From: an uncultured Paracoccaceae bacterium
Lineage (GTDB): Bacteria > Pseudomonadota > Alphaproteobacteria > Rhodobacterales > Rhodobacteraceae
Assembly: GCA_947495795.1 (NCBI GenBank)
Contig: CANMAI010000002.1
Span: 124,001-188,000, forward strand
Reading direction: 5' to 3'
DNA: 64,000 nucleotides
The notes under the pieces are model-generated. The model was given only the letters and a program-made list of their open reading frames with translations. It was not told where the DNA came from and did not search any database. Shown piece after piece: positions 1-9,226 of this stretch. Positions within the stretch are counted from its first letter, which is position 1. Each line of letters begins with the position of its first letter. The translations under genes were made by a program, and so were the position numbers.

Positions 1-564
1 CGCCAGATCTTCCACCTCCTTCGGCGCGCCGTTTTTCTCGACATAGGCTTCCGATGCAAAGAACTGCATGTTCACATCCATCAGTCGCCGTCGCACCAGA
101 TCAGCCTGGGAGGGTTCCTTCATCCGGATCGCCACATCCGCCTCGCGCATTGGCAGATCCAGCACTTTTTCCTCAAGGATCAGGTCTATCTTCAGATTGG
201 GGAATTCCTCGTATAGTCGGCTCAGCCGGGGGGCCAGCCAAAGCGTCCCAAACCCGATCGTCGTCGTTACCCGCAACTCGCCGAATATCCCGTCTGCACT
301 GTCGCGGATCCGCCCTTCGGCTGCCTCCAGCCGCTTGCGCATCGCCTTGGTCGCCTCAAACAGCAGCTCCCCTTGTTCCGTCAGGATCAGCCCGCGCGCA
401 TGGCGGTGGAATAGCGTCACCCCAAGGCTATCCTCCAAACCCCGGATCTGGCGGGAAACGGCAGACTGGCTCAGATGCAGAGATTCGCCCGCATGTGTCA
501 GCGAGCCGGCATCCGCCACGGAGTGAAAGATTCGCAGCTTATCCCAATCCGTTCCCGTCACCAT
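1..564 (-). CDS. LysR-family transcriptional regulator (3' part cut by window edge)
   Basis: The minus strand reads from an ATG at 564 and runs off the left edge, giving the first 188 residues. The N terminus is a LysR winged helix-turn-helix (FHSVADAGSLTHAG, then LSQSAVSRQIRGLE and LFHRHARGL). The start of the substrate-binding domain follows (GELRVTTTIGFGTLWLAP). Such proteins bind T-N11-A palindromes and usually control a divergent gene; here the divergent gene is the indolepyruvate oxidoreductase, with a palindrome at 705-721 between them. The effector is unknown. The family call is secure; the target is an inference from position. Confidence 0.93.
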   Translation of the reverse strand, partial: MVTGTDWDKLRIFHSVADAGSLTHAGESLHLSQSAVSRQIRGLEDSLGVTLFHRHARGLILTEQGELLFEATKAMRKRLEAAEGRIRDSADGIFGELRVTTTIGFGTLWLAPRLSRLYEEFPNLKIDLILEEKVLDLPMREADVAIRMKEPSQADLVRRRLMDVNMQFFASEAYVEKNGAPKEVEDLA

Positions 565-704
565 TCCAGCCCCCAGCCAAATTCTCCCATCCCCATATCA
601 GAACGCCCCGGATTTCCGATCAAAAATTACGCAACCGTCCAAAAATCTTGTCGAAAGCAAGTTTCTGCGCGACCTTGGACCGGAGGAGCCGGAAAGTGCT
701 TTAT

Positions 705-721
705 TGGTCAGCTTTGCTGAC
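705..721. promoter_or_regulatory. LysR-type palindromic operator candidate
   Basis: A perfect 7-bp inverted repeat, GGTCAGC TTT GCTGACC, contains the LysR signature T-N11-A (T at 707, A at 719). It lies 34 bp upstream of the oxidoreductase start and between it and the divergent LysR gene, where autoregulatory LysR sites are normally found. Binding is inferred, not shown. Confidence 0.55.
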
Positions 722-755
722 CTAGAATTCAGAAAAACCAAATTGGGAGTGTGGA

Positions 756-3700
756 ATGAGCCTGCAATCGGTGTCCCTCAAGGATCGCTACGATCTCTCA
801 AAGCAGACGGTTCTCCTCAGCGGCACGCAGGCGCTTGTCCGCCTACCGATGATGCAAAAGGCCCGCGACAAGGCGGCAGGCCACAACACCGCAGGCTATA
901 TCACCGGCTACCGCGGCTCTCCCCTCGGCGCGGTCGATCTTCAGATGGCGCGTGCCGGTAAGGAGCTTGCGGCCGCTGAAGTAACCTTCAATCCCGGCCT
1001 CAACGAGGATCTCGCTGCCACCGCGCTTTGGGGCACGCAGCAGGCCGAATTGCGAGGCGAAGGCACTCATGATGGTGTCTTCGGCATGTGGTACGGCAAA
1101 GGCCCGGGGGTGGACCGTACAGGCGATGTCTTCCGTCACGCCAACATGGCCGGCACATCGCCCCTAGGCGGTGTGCTCGCCGCAATGGGCGATGATCACA
1201 CAGGCGAAAGCTCCACCGTTCTTCACCAATCCGAATTCGCCCTGATGGATGCACTCATCCCCATCCTCAGCCCCGCAGGCGTGCAGGAGGTGCTGGATTA
1301 CGGCATCCTCGGCTGGGCCCTTTCGCGCTACTCCGGCTGTTGGGTTGGCATCAAATGCGTCAAGGATACGGTCGAGGTCACGGAGGTGGTGAACGGTGAT
1401 CCGCAACGCCTGGAAATCGTCACGCCTGGGGGTTTCCAACTCCCGCCCGATGGCATCAATATCCGCCTTGGCGATACACCGGTGGCGCAAGAGGCGCGCC
1501 TTCACGATTACAAGAGGTTTGCCGCAGAAGCCTTTGGTCGCGCTAATAAAATCGATAAGCGCATGGGCGGGCAGGCGGGGGCCAAAATAGGCATCGTCTC
1601 TGCCGGGAAAAGCTGGCTAGATACGTCCCACGCCCTCGATCTTCTCGGCCTGAAAGAGGCCGACCTTCCCGCCCTCGGCATCACCACCTACAAGGTCGGC
1701 ATGGTCTGGCCACTTGATATGCAGAGCTTCCGCGAATGGGCGGAAGATCTCGAACTCATCATCGTGGTTGAGGAAAAGCGCAAGCTCATCGAGGTGCAGA
1801 TCAAGGAAGCCATATTTGATGAGCGCCACGGCCGGCGCGTCATTGGCTGGAAAGGCGAAGAGGGAGAGACAGTCTTCTCCGTCAAAGGCGCACTCGATCC
1901 CGTCACCATCGCCCGCAAACTCGGCGCAATTCTCGCGAATGAAGGCGTGGATCAGCCCATCAAGGCTGCCCGCGAAAGGCTGGAGGAGGCCGCCCGCGCC
2001 GACAACGCCACCGAGATTGCCACCCGCAACCCGTGGTTCTGCTCCGGCTGCCCCCACAATTCCTCCACCAAACTGCCCGAGGGAGCCCGCGCCTATGCGG
2101 GCATCGGCTGCCACTACATGGTCCAGTGGATGGACCGCGAAACCACCGGCTTCACCCATATGGGCGGCGAGGGGGCCAACTGGATCGGAGAAGCGCCGTT
2201 TTCCAAAAGATCCCATGTTTTTCAGAACCTTGGAGATGGAACGTACAACCACTCGGGCGTTCAGGCCATCCGCGCAGCACTCGCGGCAGGCACCAACATC
2301 ACCTACAAGATCCTCTACAATGATGCCGTCGCAATGACGGGCGGCCAGCACAATGACGGCGATCTCACAGCCGCCCAGATCGCGCATGAGCTTACCGCAA
2401 TGGGTGTTGGCACTGTTGTCGGTGTCTATGACGAGAAGGAGGATATTGATAAATCGGCCTTCCCCGGCGCAGTCAAAATGCATCCCCGCACCGAACTGAT
2501 GGACGTTCAGCGCAGCCTCGAAAAGGTCAAGGGCGTCTCCGCACTCATCTACATCCAGACATGCGCCGCCGAAAAACGCCGCCGCCGCAAGCGCGGCGAA
2601 TTCCCCGATCCGGACAAACGCATCTTCATCAACCCCGCCGTCTGCGAGGGTTGCGGTGATTGCGGCGTGCAATCGAACTGCGTCTCGATCCTGCCGCTGG
2701 AAACGGAACTGGGCCGCAAGCGTCGGATCGACCAGTCCTCCTGCAACAAGGATTTCTCCTGCGTCAAAGGCTTCTGCCCCAGCTTTGTCACGCTCGAAGG
2801 GGCAAAGCCGAAAAAGGGTAAGGCGGCGGACCTCGAACTCCCGGACCTGCCCGCCCCCGCGCTCCCTGTGATCGACGGCACGCATAACATCGTCATCACC
2901 GGCGTTGGTGGCACGGGCGTTGTCACCGTGGGCGCATTGCTCGGCATGGCCGCGCATCTCGAAGGCAAGGGCTCGGGCGTCATGGAAATGGCGGGCCTCG
3001 CGCAAAAAGGCGGTGCGGTGCACATCCATTGCCGCATCGCCGAAAAACCCGCCGATATCTCCGCCATCCGTGTGGCCACGGGCGAGGCGGATGCCGTGAT
3101 TGGTGGCGATATGGTGGTGGCGGCAGGTGCCAAGACCCTCGGCTTGATGACGCGGGGCCAAACCCGCGCCGTGCTGAACGCGCATGAGATCATCACCGGC
3201 GATTTCACGCGAAACACTGAATTCAAGCTCCCCACTGATCGCCTCACCCTCTCCGTCCGCGCCCGCGTGGGCGATGAGGCGCTCAATGTCCTCAACGCAA
3301 CACGAACGGCAGAAAAACTATTGGGAGACGCCATTTACGCCAATGTCCTCATGCTTGGTGCGGCCTGGCAGGCGGGCCTTGTACCGCTCTCGGAAGAGGC
3401 GCTCCTCAAAGCCATAGAGCTCAACGGCGCAGGCGTCGAAGGCAACAAACGCGCCTTCCAGATCGGCCGCTGGGCCATCGCCTTCCCGGGCGAAGCGGCA
3501 AAAGCCATCTCGGAGACAACCGAAGTGAAAGAGGAAACTCTCGCCTCCATCACCGATTACCGCGCGGATTACCTCACCAAATTCCAGAATGCCCGCCTCG
3601 CCAAGCGTTACCGCAAGGCGGTGGATGAGGCCGCGGCCCTAGATCAGGAATTCGGCAAGGCCGTTGCCAAAGGCTACCACAAGCTTCTCGCCTATAAGGA

Positions 3701-4175
3701 TGAGTATGAAGTGGCCCGCCTCCATTCCGAAACGCTGGAAGCTCAGGTGGTGGAAGCCTTTGAGGGCACAGAGAAAATGCGCTTCCATCTCGCCCCCCCG
3801 ATCCTCGGCAAAAAGGCAAAGGACGGCACGCCCGTCAAATCCGAGTTTGGCCCGTGGATCCTCAAGGCCTTCAAACTCCTCGCCCGCCTGAAATCCCTGC
3901 GCGGCACACCGCTCGATATCTTTGGCTACACGGCGGAACGGAAGATGGAGCGCGGTCTGATCCGTGAGTATGCCAAGAACCTCAAGGAGGTCAGTGCCGC
4001 ATTCACCCCCGAAACCCGCGATCTTGCCATCGCCTGGGCCGAACTGCCGCTCCAGATCCGTGGCTTTGGCCATGTAAAGGCCGCGAATGCGGAGAGTGCC
4101 GCAAAGCGCCGGGCAGAATTACTGCAAGCTATCCGGTCAGGTGGCGCTCCCGCAGCACAAAAGGCGGCAGAATAA
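756..4175 (+). CDS. Indolepyruvate:ferredoxin oxidoreductase, fused alpha and beta/gamma chains
   Basis: This 1139-residue single-chain enzyme of the IorAB/2-oxoacid:ferredoxin oxidoreductase family decarboxylates aryl pyruvates to acyl-CoA with ferredoxin as acceptor, using thiamine diphosphate and Fe-S clusters. The N-terminal half carries the pyrimidine-binding and TPP domains (CSGCPHNSSTKLPEG, then GIGCHYMVQWMDR and GGEGANWIGE). A cysteine-rich segment near residues 629-675 (CEGCGDCGVQSNC, CNKDFSCVKGFCPS) binds the clusters. A gamma-type domain follows from about residue 716 (GVGGTGVVTVGALLGMAA). The length matches the fused proteobacterial form. It stands alone downstream of the LysR palindrome and is probably controlled by that regulator. 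A likely role is degradation of aromatic amino acids. Confidence 0.95.
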   Translation: MSLQSVSLKDRYDLSKQTVLLSGTQALVRLPMMQKARDKAAGHNTAGYITGYRGSPLGAVDLQMARAGKELAAAEVTFNPGLNEDLAATALWGTQQAELRGEGTHDGVFGMWYGKGPGVDRTGDVFRHANMAGTSPLGGVLAAMGDDHTGESSTVLHQSEFALMDALIPILSPAGVQEVLDYGILGWALSRYSGCWVGIKCVKDTVEVTEVVNGDPQRLEIVTPGGFQLPPDGINIRLGDTPVAQEARLHDYKRFAAEAFGRANKIDKRMGGQAGAKIGIVSAGKSWLDTSHALDLLGLKEADLPALGITTYKVGMVWPLDMQSFREWAEDLELIIVVEEKRKLIEVQIKEAIFDERHGRRVIGWKGEEGETVFSVKGALDPVTIARKLGAILANEGVDQPIKAARERLEEAARADNATEIATRNPWFCSGCPHNSSTKLPEGARAYAGIGCHYMVQWMDRETTGFTHMGGEGANWIGEAPFSKRSHVFQNLGDGTYNHSGVQAIRAALAAGTNITYKILYNDAVAMTGGQHNDGDLTAAQIAHELTAMGVGTVVGVYDEKEDIDKSAFPGAVKMHPRTELMDVQRSLEKVKGVSALIYIQTCAAEKRRRRKRGEFPDPDKRIFINPAVCEGCGDCGVQSNCVSILPLETELGRKRRIDQSSCNKDFSCVKGFCPSFVTLEGAKPKKGKAADLELPDLPAPALPVIDGTHNIVITGVGGTGVVTVGALLGMAAHLEGKGSGVMEMAGLAQKGGAVHIHCRIAEKPADISAIRVATGEADAVIGGDMVVAAGAKTLGLMTRGQTRAVLNAHEIITGDFTRNTEFKLPTDRLTLSVRARVGDEALNVLNATRTAEKLLGDAIYANVLMLGAAWQAGLVPLSEEALLKAIELNGAGVEGNKRAFQIGRWAIAFPGEAAKAISETTEVKEETLASITDYRADYLTKFQNARLAKRYRKAVDEAAALDQEFGKAVAKGYHKLLAYKDEYEVARLHSETLEAQVVEAFEGTEKMRFHLAPPILGKKAKDGTPVKSEFGPWILKAFKLLARLKSLRGTPLDIFGYTAERKMERGLIREYAKNLKEVSAAFTPETRDLAIAWAELPLQIRGFGHVKAANAESAAKRRAELLQAIRSGGAPAAQKAAE

Positions 4176-4252
4176 CGCTCACATGTCATCAAAAATTAGT
4201 AACCGTGACTTATGTAACTTGCGAGAATAGTCAGGCAGCGTACCTTTAGAGT

Positions 4253-4966
4253 ATGGCAAACGCAGAGATCACAACACGCGTCTACACACCGGCGGAACGG
4301 TGGTCAGACGCCTGCATCCATGTCGCCGGTATCGTGCTGGTGCTGATGGCAGTGCCCGTGATGATCACGCTGGCCACCGTCTGGCGGGGGGACCCTGCAG
4401 CCATAATCGGCGCAATCATCTACGGGCTCAGCCTCTTCCTGATGATCCACTGTTCCGCCCTCTACCACATGGTGCGCAATCCGTCCTGGCGCGGCATCTT
4501 CCGCCGCTTGGATCACACCGCGATCTTCATCAAGATCGCAGGCACCTACACGCCTTTCGCCCTTCTCGCAGGCTCCTCCACCGGCCTCCTGGCAGGGCTC
4601 TGGGGGGCGGCCTTCTTCGGCTCCGCCCTCAAAATTCTTGATCCTGCACGCTACAGCTGGCTCGCCCTCGCCCTCTATCTTGGCATGGGTTGGGCCGGTG
4701 CCGTGGCAGGCGGTGCGATGATCGCGGCCCTCTCCTGGCCCGGCCTCATCCTCATCATCACCGGTGGGCTGATCTACACGATCGGCGTCATCTTCTATCT
4801 GTGGGAGCCGCTCCCCCACCACAATACGATCTGGCACGCCTTCGTTCTGGTGGCCTCCGCCATCCTTTATGCCGCCGTCGTGGTGGAATTGCTGCCGGAG
4901 GCGGCGAATGCCGCCTCAGCCCTTACGGATAACCCAGCGCTGATGCGGAAAATCGACCTCTTCTGA
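4253..4966 (+). CDS. Hemolysin III / PAQR-family membrane protein
   Basis: The 237-residue polytopic protein has about seven predicted membrane segments and the HlyIII/PAQR signatures: SALYHM near residue 70, DHTAIFIKIAGTYTPF near residue 85-100, and a late HAFVLVASAILY histidine. These conserved His/Asp residues form a metal site in the family. Physiological function in bacteria is poorly defined; the hemolysin name is historical. The last 17 codons overlap the 3' end of the convergent tusA-like gene, so neither can carry a classic terminator between them. Confidence 0.88.
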   Translation: MANAEITTRVYTPAERWSDACIHVAGIVLVLMAVPVMITLATVWRGDPAAIIGAIIYGLSLFLMIHCSALYHMVRNPSWRGIFRRLDHTAIFIKIAGTYTPFALLAGSSTGLLAGLWGAAFFGSALKILDPARYSWLALALYLGMGWAGAVAGGAMIAALSWPGLILIITGGLIYTIGVIFYLWEPLPHHNTIWHAFVLVASAILYAAVVVELLPEAANAASALTDNPALMRKIDLF

Positions 4967-5152
4967 GCTGATCACCACGTGCCCCTGTTCCGTGCAGAAA
5001 TGCGGCACATCCACCAAGGCCGCAGGATCATCCGTTTCCACCTGCAAAAGTGCTTCGGTCCCAAGCCCCTTCAGCCGCTTGCGGATCTTCAGCACGGGCA
5101 GGGGGCAGAGCAGCCCGCGCGCATCAAGAATATCTGTCTCATTCATGCCCAA
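4916..5152 (-). CDS. TusA/SirA-like sulfur carrier protein
   Basis: This 78-residue protein has the TusA fold signature D-A-R-G-L-L-CPLPVLKIRK. Cys16 in the CPLPVL motif is the persulfide-carrying residue. TusA-type proteins relay sulfur from cysteine desulfurases to acceptors such as tRNA thiolation or molybdenum-cofactor enzymes. The specific partner cannot be told from the neighbourhood. The gene is convergent with, and overlaps by 51 bp, the hemolysin III gene. Confidence 0.9.
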   Translation of the reverse strand: MGMNETDILDARGLLCPLPVLKIRKRLKGLGTEALLQVETDDPAALVDVPHFCTEQGHVVISSEEVDFPHQRWVIRKG

Positions 5153-5288
5153 CTGGTAGCGCCTTATCTGCGCAAGTTTAAGCGCAAATCGGCGCCCATG
5201 TTACAGAACGCCACGCCATTGTGACGTTATGTTGCGTGACCCGTTAAGAGAGACGGGTTAGAGCGGTGAGGCACAACAAAGGCAGAGC

Positions 5289-6035
5289 ATGTTTGGCATC
5301 GATATTCTGGACGCGTCCCTCTTTCCGGCCCTGATGGTCGCACTGGTCGCGGGCGTCATCAGTTTCCTCTCGCCCTGCGTCCTGCCCATCGTGCCGCCCT
5401 ATCTTGCTTACATGGCCGGCACATCCGTGGAGGATAGCCGCCGCTTCGCCAACCCGCGCGTGGTTCTGGCGGCCGTCTTCTTCGTGCTCGGGCTCTCCAC
5501 CGTCTTTATCCTTCTGGGCTTCGCGGCAGCAGGGCTCGGCAGCGCATTTCTGCAATACCAGAGAGAGCTTGGCATCGCCGCAGGCGTTGTCATCATCATC
5601 TTTGGCCTGCATTTCCTCGGTGTCTTCCGCATCCCGCTCCTTTACCGCGAAGCGCGGGTGGATGTGGGGGATCGGGGCGGCAGTGCGTTCGGCGCCTACA
5701 TCCTCGGCTTGGCTTTCGCCTTCGGCTGGACCCCTTGCATAGGCCCCATCCTCGGCATGATCCTTTCGCTCGCCGCACAGGATGGCTCGGCAGAGCGTGG
5801 CATGATGCTGATGGGGGTCTACGCGCTCGGCCTCGGCCTGCCATTCCTTCTGGCCGCCATCTTCCTCAACACGTTCGTCGGCCTTCTGTCCGGTTTTCGC
5901 AAACACATGGGAACAGTGGAAAAGGTGATGGGCGGCCTCCTGATCTTCGTGGGCGTCATGATGGTCACCGGCCTCTTCACCAGCTTCTCCTACTGGCTGC
6001 TGGAAACCTTCCCGGGCCTCGCCTTGATTGGTTAA
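5289..6035 (+). CDS. ccdA: CcdA-like cytochrome c biogenesis / thiol reductant transporter
   Basis: The 248-residue membrane protein of the DsbD/CcdA family has six likely membrane helices. The two redox cysteines lie in SPCVLPIVPPYL (about residue 24) and FGWTPCIGPIL (about residue 150). CcdA passes electrons from cytoplasmic thioredoxin across the membrane to apocytochrome c thiol factors. Start choice: ATG at 5289 follows AAAGGCAGAGC. A small hairpin (ACCCGT at 5239-5244 with ACGGGT at 5253-5258) sits just upstream in the probable leader. It is monocistronic by spacing. Confidence 0.92.
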   Translation: MFGIDILDASLFPALMVALVAGVISFLSPCVLPIVPPYLAYMAGTSVEDSRRFANPRVVLAAVFFVLGLSTVFILLGFAAAGLGSAFLQYQRELGIAAGVVIIIFGLHFLGVFRIPLLYREARVDVGDRGGSAFGAYILGLAFAFGWTPCIGPILGMILSLAAQDGSAERGMMLMGVYALGLGLPFLLAAIFLNTFVGLLSGFRKHMGTVEKVMGGLLIFVGVMMVTGLFTSFSYWLLETFPGLALIG

Positions 6036-6105
6036 AGTCGCTATCGGCAGTTAACATCAAAGCGCGTTACCACCCCTCAAATGACCTTAAGATTGAGCTA
6101 CTCAA

Positions 6106-6543
6106 ATGTCCGCGCAAACCCTGTTGGTTGAAACGTTCTACCACGACGTCTGGAATAAGAACGATGCTGCCAAAGCAAAGGAGATTCTCTCTCCTGATTT
6201 TCGGTTTCGCGGTTCACTTGGCCCGGAGAAAACAGGCCCGGACGGGTTTGCTGCCTACATGCAGTCGGTGCACAGCGCGCTCGGAGAGTATAGATGTCTT
6301 ATCAAAGAGCTGATTGTCTCAGACAACAAGGCCGCCGCAAGAATGCTGTTTCGTGGAATTCACCGCGGCCCGTTTTTCGGTGTGGAAGCGACTGGCAAAA
6401 CAATTGAATGGGCGGGTGCTGCATTCTTTGAATTTCAGGATGAAAAGATATCTCAACTTTGGGTGCTTGGAGACATAGATAGCGTGAAGGCTCAGCTTGG
6501 ACTCGTCTCTCTTACTGGGCAGATGTCACCCCCTCCAGTCTAA
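6106..6543 (+). CDS. SnoaL-like / ester cyclase family protein
   Basis: This 145-residue soluble protein matches the SnoaL-like NTF2-fold family: N-terminal VETFYHDVWNKND, LSPDFRFRGSLG, a central GPDGFAAYM, and the late HRGPFFGVEATGK-IEW-G segment. Members include polyketide cyclases and many small steroid-isomerase-like enzymes, so the substrate is unknown. Base composition is visibly less GC-rich than its neighbours, which may reflect later acquisition. It lies 63 bp upstream of the P450 gene and could be read with it. Confidence 0.8.
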   Translation: MSAQTLLVETFYHDVWNKNDAAKAKEILSPDFRFRGSLGPEKTGPDGFAAYMQSVHSALGEYRCLIKELIVSDNKAAARMLFRGIHRGPFFGVEATGKTIEWAGAAFFEFQDEKISQLWVLGDIDSVKAQLGLVSLTGQMSPPPV

Positions 6544-6606
6544 GCTCTGGCCCCGGCTCACAAATCCGAGTATTCGAATGGAACTCAGGGACAGGCCGAG
6601 AGCGGA

Positions 6607-7953
6607 ATGAGCAAAGAGACGGATGACAACAAGGCAGATGCGGGCGAGGGCCTGCTTTCGCGCTTCGGCACGGTACCCGACAGTTTTGCGGCTGCCACAC
6701 CGCACAAACTCTACCGGGCGATGATAGTGCCTCTGCGCAGTCTCCGCCGCCAGCGCATCCTTGTGAACGATACCACCAAGATTGCCGAGATGCTCGAAAG
6801 CCGCGCTGCAGAGTTCTCCCGCCCCAAGGAAGTGCCGAAGGAGAGCTTCACGGAGCTGGGCCGCACGATTTTTGAGGCCGGGCCAGAGCAATATGCCCGC
6901 ATCCGCCCGTTGGTGGAACTGGCCTACAGCCCGGCGAAGATGAAACGCTACCTTCCGCGTGTTCTCGAAGCCGGTGAGGAGGCCATCGCCCGGCTGGCAA
7001 AGGCCGAGGGGCCGGTAGATATCGCAGCCGAGATGCAGCGGCTCGCTACCGATGTCAGCCTCCGCATCGTGCTTTCGCTGAACGTCGGTGAAGGGGAGGG
7101 GGGCGAGATCGCGGCGCTTTTGCCAGACGTTGCCACCCGCATGGCGCGCACTGGCATGGTCTCTGAATTCGGGGGTAAGGATCAGCCAAAGGGCAAGGGC
7201 TCGGATGGCAAGGCGCTGGCCGCCGCCCTTGATGCCCATCTCGAAGCGCGCGTGCCCGGCATCGCGGAGTTCAAGGGGCCGGCGGATGTTGCCACGGATC
7301 TCATGCTCACCCAGCACCCCGAAACATGGGAGCGGCTCGATGCCGGTTTCGTAAGACATCAGGTAACGGCCCTTCTGGTCCACGGTTCCGAAGCGCTGGC
7401 CGCCGCCCTCTCCTGGGCACTCTACGCCACAGCGAACGATCCTGAAATAGAGGCCCGCGCAGGCATCGAGGCGCGCACGGCACTGGAGGCCACAGGCCCG
7501 CTGGAGTTCCGCACGCTCGCGCGGCTCCGTCTCATCCCAGATATCCTGAACGAGACCTTTCGCCTCTACCCACCCATCCCGCTCTTCGCCCGCCGTCCCC
7601 GTCAGGTGGAACTCGTCACTGATATTGCGGTGCGCGAGAGCGGCTTTCTCTTCATCTCGCCCTGGCATCTCGGCCGCCATGAGGCCCATTGGGAGGAGCC
7701 GGAGCGGTTCGACCCTGACCGTTGGCAGAGAAAGAGCAAGGGCACGGCACCTGGCCATCATTTCGTACCCTTCTCCGAAGGCACCCGCCGCTGCCCCGGT
7801 GCCGGCATGGCGCGGCTCGATTGCATGGCCATCCTCACGCAGATCCTCGGTACCTTCCACCTTTCGGCGCTGCCGGAGCGTATCCCAACGCCGCAACCGG
7901 GCCTCGCCCTCCGCCCGAAAGACGGGATCTGGCTCAATGTCGCAAGACGCTGA
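6607..7953 (+). CDS. Cytochrome P450 (first of two), atypical I-helix
   Basis: The 448-residue protein has the heme-ligand loop FSEGTRRCPG with the proximal cysteine at residue 396, and the K-helix ETFR at 316-319, which fix it as a cytochrome P450. The I-helix oxygen-activation motif, normally A-G-x-D/E-T-T/S, reads H-G-S-E-A-L-A near residues 259-265, so the conserved threonine is absent. The C-helix W-x-x-x-R motif is also not obvious. Its reaction may therefore be unusual or its catalysis impaired. The gene overlaps the next reading frame by 17 bp, implying a three-gene operon with a hydrolase and a second P450. Confidence 0.9.
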   Translation: MSKETDDNKADAGEGLLSRFGTVPDSFAAATPHKLYRAMIVPLRSLRRQRILVNDTTKIAEMLESRAAEFSRPKEVPKESFTELGRTIFEAGPEQYARIRPLVELAYSPAKMKRYLPRVLEAGEEAIARLAKAEGPVDIAAEMQRLATDVSLRIVLSLNVGEGEGGEIAALLPDVATRMARTGMVSEFGGKDQPKGKGSDGKALAAALDAHLEARVPGIAEFKGPADVATDLMLTQHPETWERLDAGFVRHQVTALLVHGSEALAAALSWALYATANDPEIEARAGIEARTALEATGPLEFRTLARLRLIPDILNETFRLYPPIPLFARRPRQVELVTDIAVRESGFLFISPWHLGRHEAHWEEPERFDPDRWQRKSKGTAPGHHFVPFSEGTRRCPGAGMARLDCMAILTQILGTFHLSALPERIPTPQPGLALRPKDGIWLNVARR

Positions 7954-9226
7954 GATGGACGGCGCCGAGATGGATGGCGCGCTGGCCGAAAATGTGGCCC
8001 CCGAAGCCCGTCATCCGCAGGAAGTGCACCGCCGCCACGTCTTCTACGTGCCGGGCTTCGATCCGATGGGCGCCCGCCGCTACCGCGAGCTTTACCGCAC
8101 ACATGCAGGCCGCCAGGCCGATATTTCGAGCTACGAGATCGGCGTGAGCGCTGCTCCCAAACAGGCGGGCAACTATGCATGGGCTGTGACATCCGAGATT
8201 GAAGGCAAGCGCACGGAGACCACGGTCGAGTTCCTCGAATGGTCCGATCTCGTGCGCCAGACGATGAACCGCAACACAGCCCACGCGCTCTGGACATGGG
8301 CGTGGACGGGCACGTGGTTCCTCTGGTCCGGTGCCGTCTCGGCATGGGCCCGGCTCCACCGCAAAATCCTGATCCCGGGGCTTTACCCCTATCTCACCAT
8401 CCTGGCCCAACTGCTGGTCGGTTTACTGGCAGGCCTTGGGGCGGGCGCGCTCGTCGTCGCCTTCGGCTTGACCACGCACGCCTTCTGGCCCGTTGCACTG
8501 GTAGCAGGCGGGGTCGCCACAACCGCAATCCTGCTCTACTTCCGCAAACGCGACCAGAAGCACTACATCTATTACCTTCTCTTCATGCTTGCCTATGCTG
8601 CGGTGCGCGCGCAGAAGCGCCCCAAGCCCATGCTCGACCGCGAAGAAGCTTTCGCCCAAAGGGTAGCCGAAGTCCTCCGTTCCGGCGCGGCCGATGAGGT
8701 GCTTGTGGTGGGCCATTCCGCAGGCGGCTATGTGGCCGTTCCCATCGTCGCCAAACTCCTGCGGATGGAAGGGCTGGATCTTGGCAAGCTCAGCCTCCTC
8801 ACCCTCGCGCACGTCATCCCGCTCACCAGCTTCCTGAAGGGTGCCAGCGACATGCGGGCCGATCTCAACCTTCTCTCCAAAACGCCTGAGATCACGTGGC
8901 TCGATGTCTCCGCCCCTGGAGATGGCGGCTGCTTCCCCCTCTCCGATCCCGTGGCCACCTGCGGCGCGGCCGACGCAGATCAGATCTGGCCCAAGGTCAT
9001 CTCCGCAGCCTTCACACAGACCCTCTCCGAAGAGGCGCAGGACCCGAAAGTCTTCACCTTTTTCGTGCGCCACTTCCAGTATATCTACGCCTTCGACAAG
9101 CCCACCGAGTACGATTACTTCCGCATCACCGCAGGCCCCCTCACCCTGCGCACCCGCTTTGCAGAGCGTACGACATCCCCCTCTGTTGTCCGCCGCGTCT
9201 GCACACCCTACACGAACCGGACATGA
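7937..9226 (+). CDS. Membrane-embedded alpha/beta-hydrolase-like protein
   Basis: This is a 429-residue protein of unknown function. It has an alpha/beta-hydrolase nucleophile elbow, GHSAGGY, with Ser261, and an N-terminal strand FYVPGFDPMG (residues 36-45) that would supply the oxyanion hole. Between them is a hydrophobic stretch at about residues 148-210 with two or three membrane helices, so the catalytic half probably sits at the inner face of the membrane. The ATG at 7937 is chosen because the longer open frame only extends into the P450 gene. The stop overlaps the next ATG (ATGA). Tight coupling between two P450 genes suggests hydrolysis of a lipid or ester made or used by them; this is inference. 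Confidence 0.75.
   Translation: MSQDAEMDGAEMDGALAENVAPEARHPQEVHRRHVFYVPGFDPMGARRYRELYRTHAGRQADISSYEIGVSAAPKQAGNYAWAVTSEIEGKRTETTVEFLEWSDLVRQTMNRNTAHALWTWAWTGTWFLWSGAVSAWARLHRKILIPGLYPYLTILAQLLVGLLAGLGAGALVVAFGLTTHAFWPVALVAGGVATTAILLYFRKRDQKHYIYYLLFMLAYAAVRAQKRPKPMLDREEAFAQRVAEVLRSGAADEVLVVGHSAGGYVAVPIVAKLLRMEGLDLGKLSLLTLAHVIPLTSFLKGASDMRADLNLLSKTPEITWLDVSAPGDGGCFPLSDPVATCGAADADQIWPKVISAAFTQTLSEEAQDPKVFTFFVRHFQYIYAFDKPTEYDYFRITAGPLTLRTRFAERTTSPSVVRRVCTPYTNRT

Noticed and set aside
1617-3185. 522-residue minus-strand frame within the indolepyruvate oxidoreductase gene
   Set aside because: It is a mirror of the strong coding bias on the plus strand; composition and lack of motifs argue against a gene.
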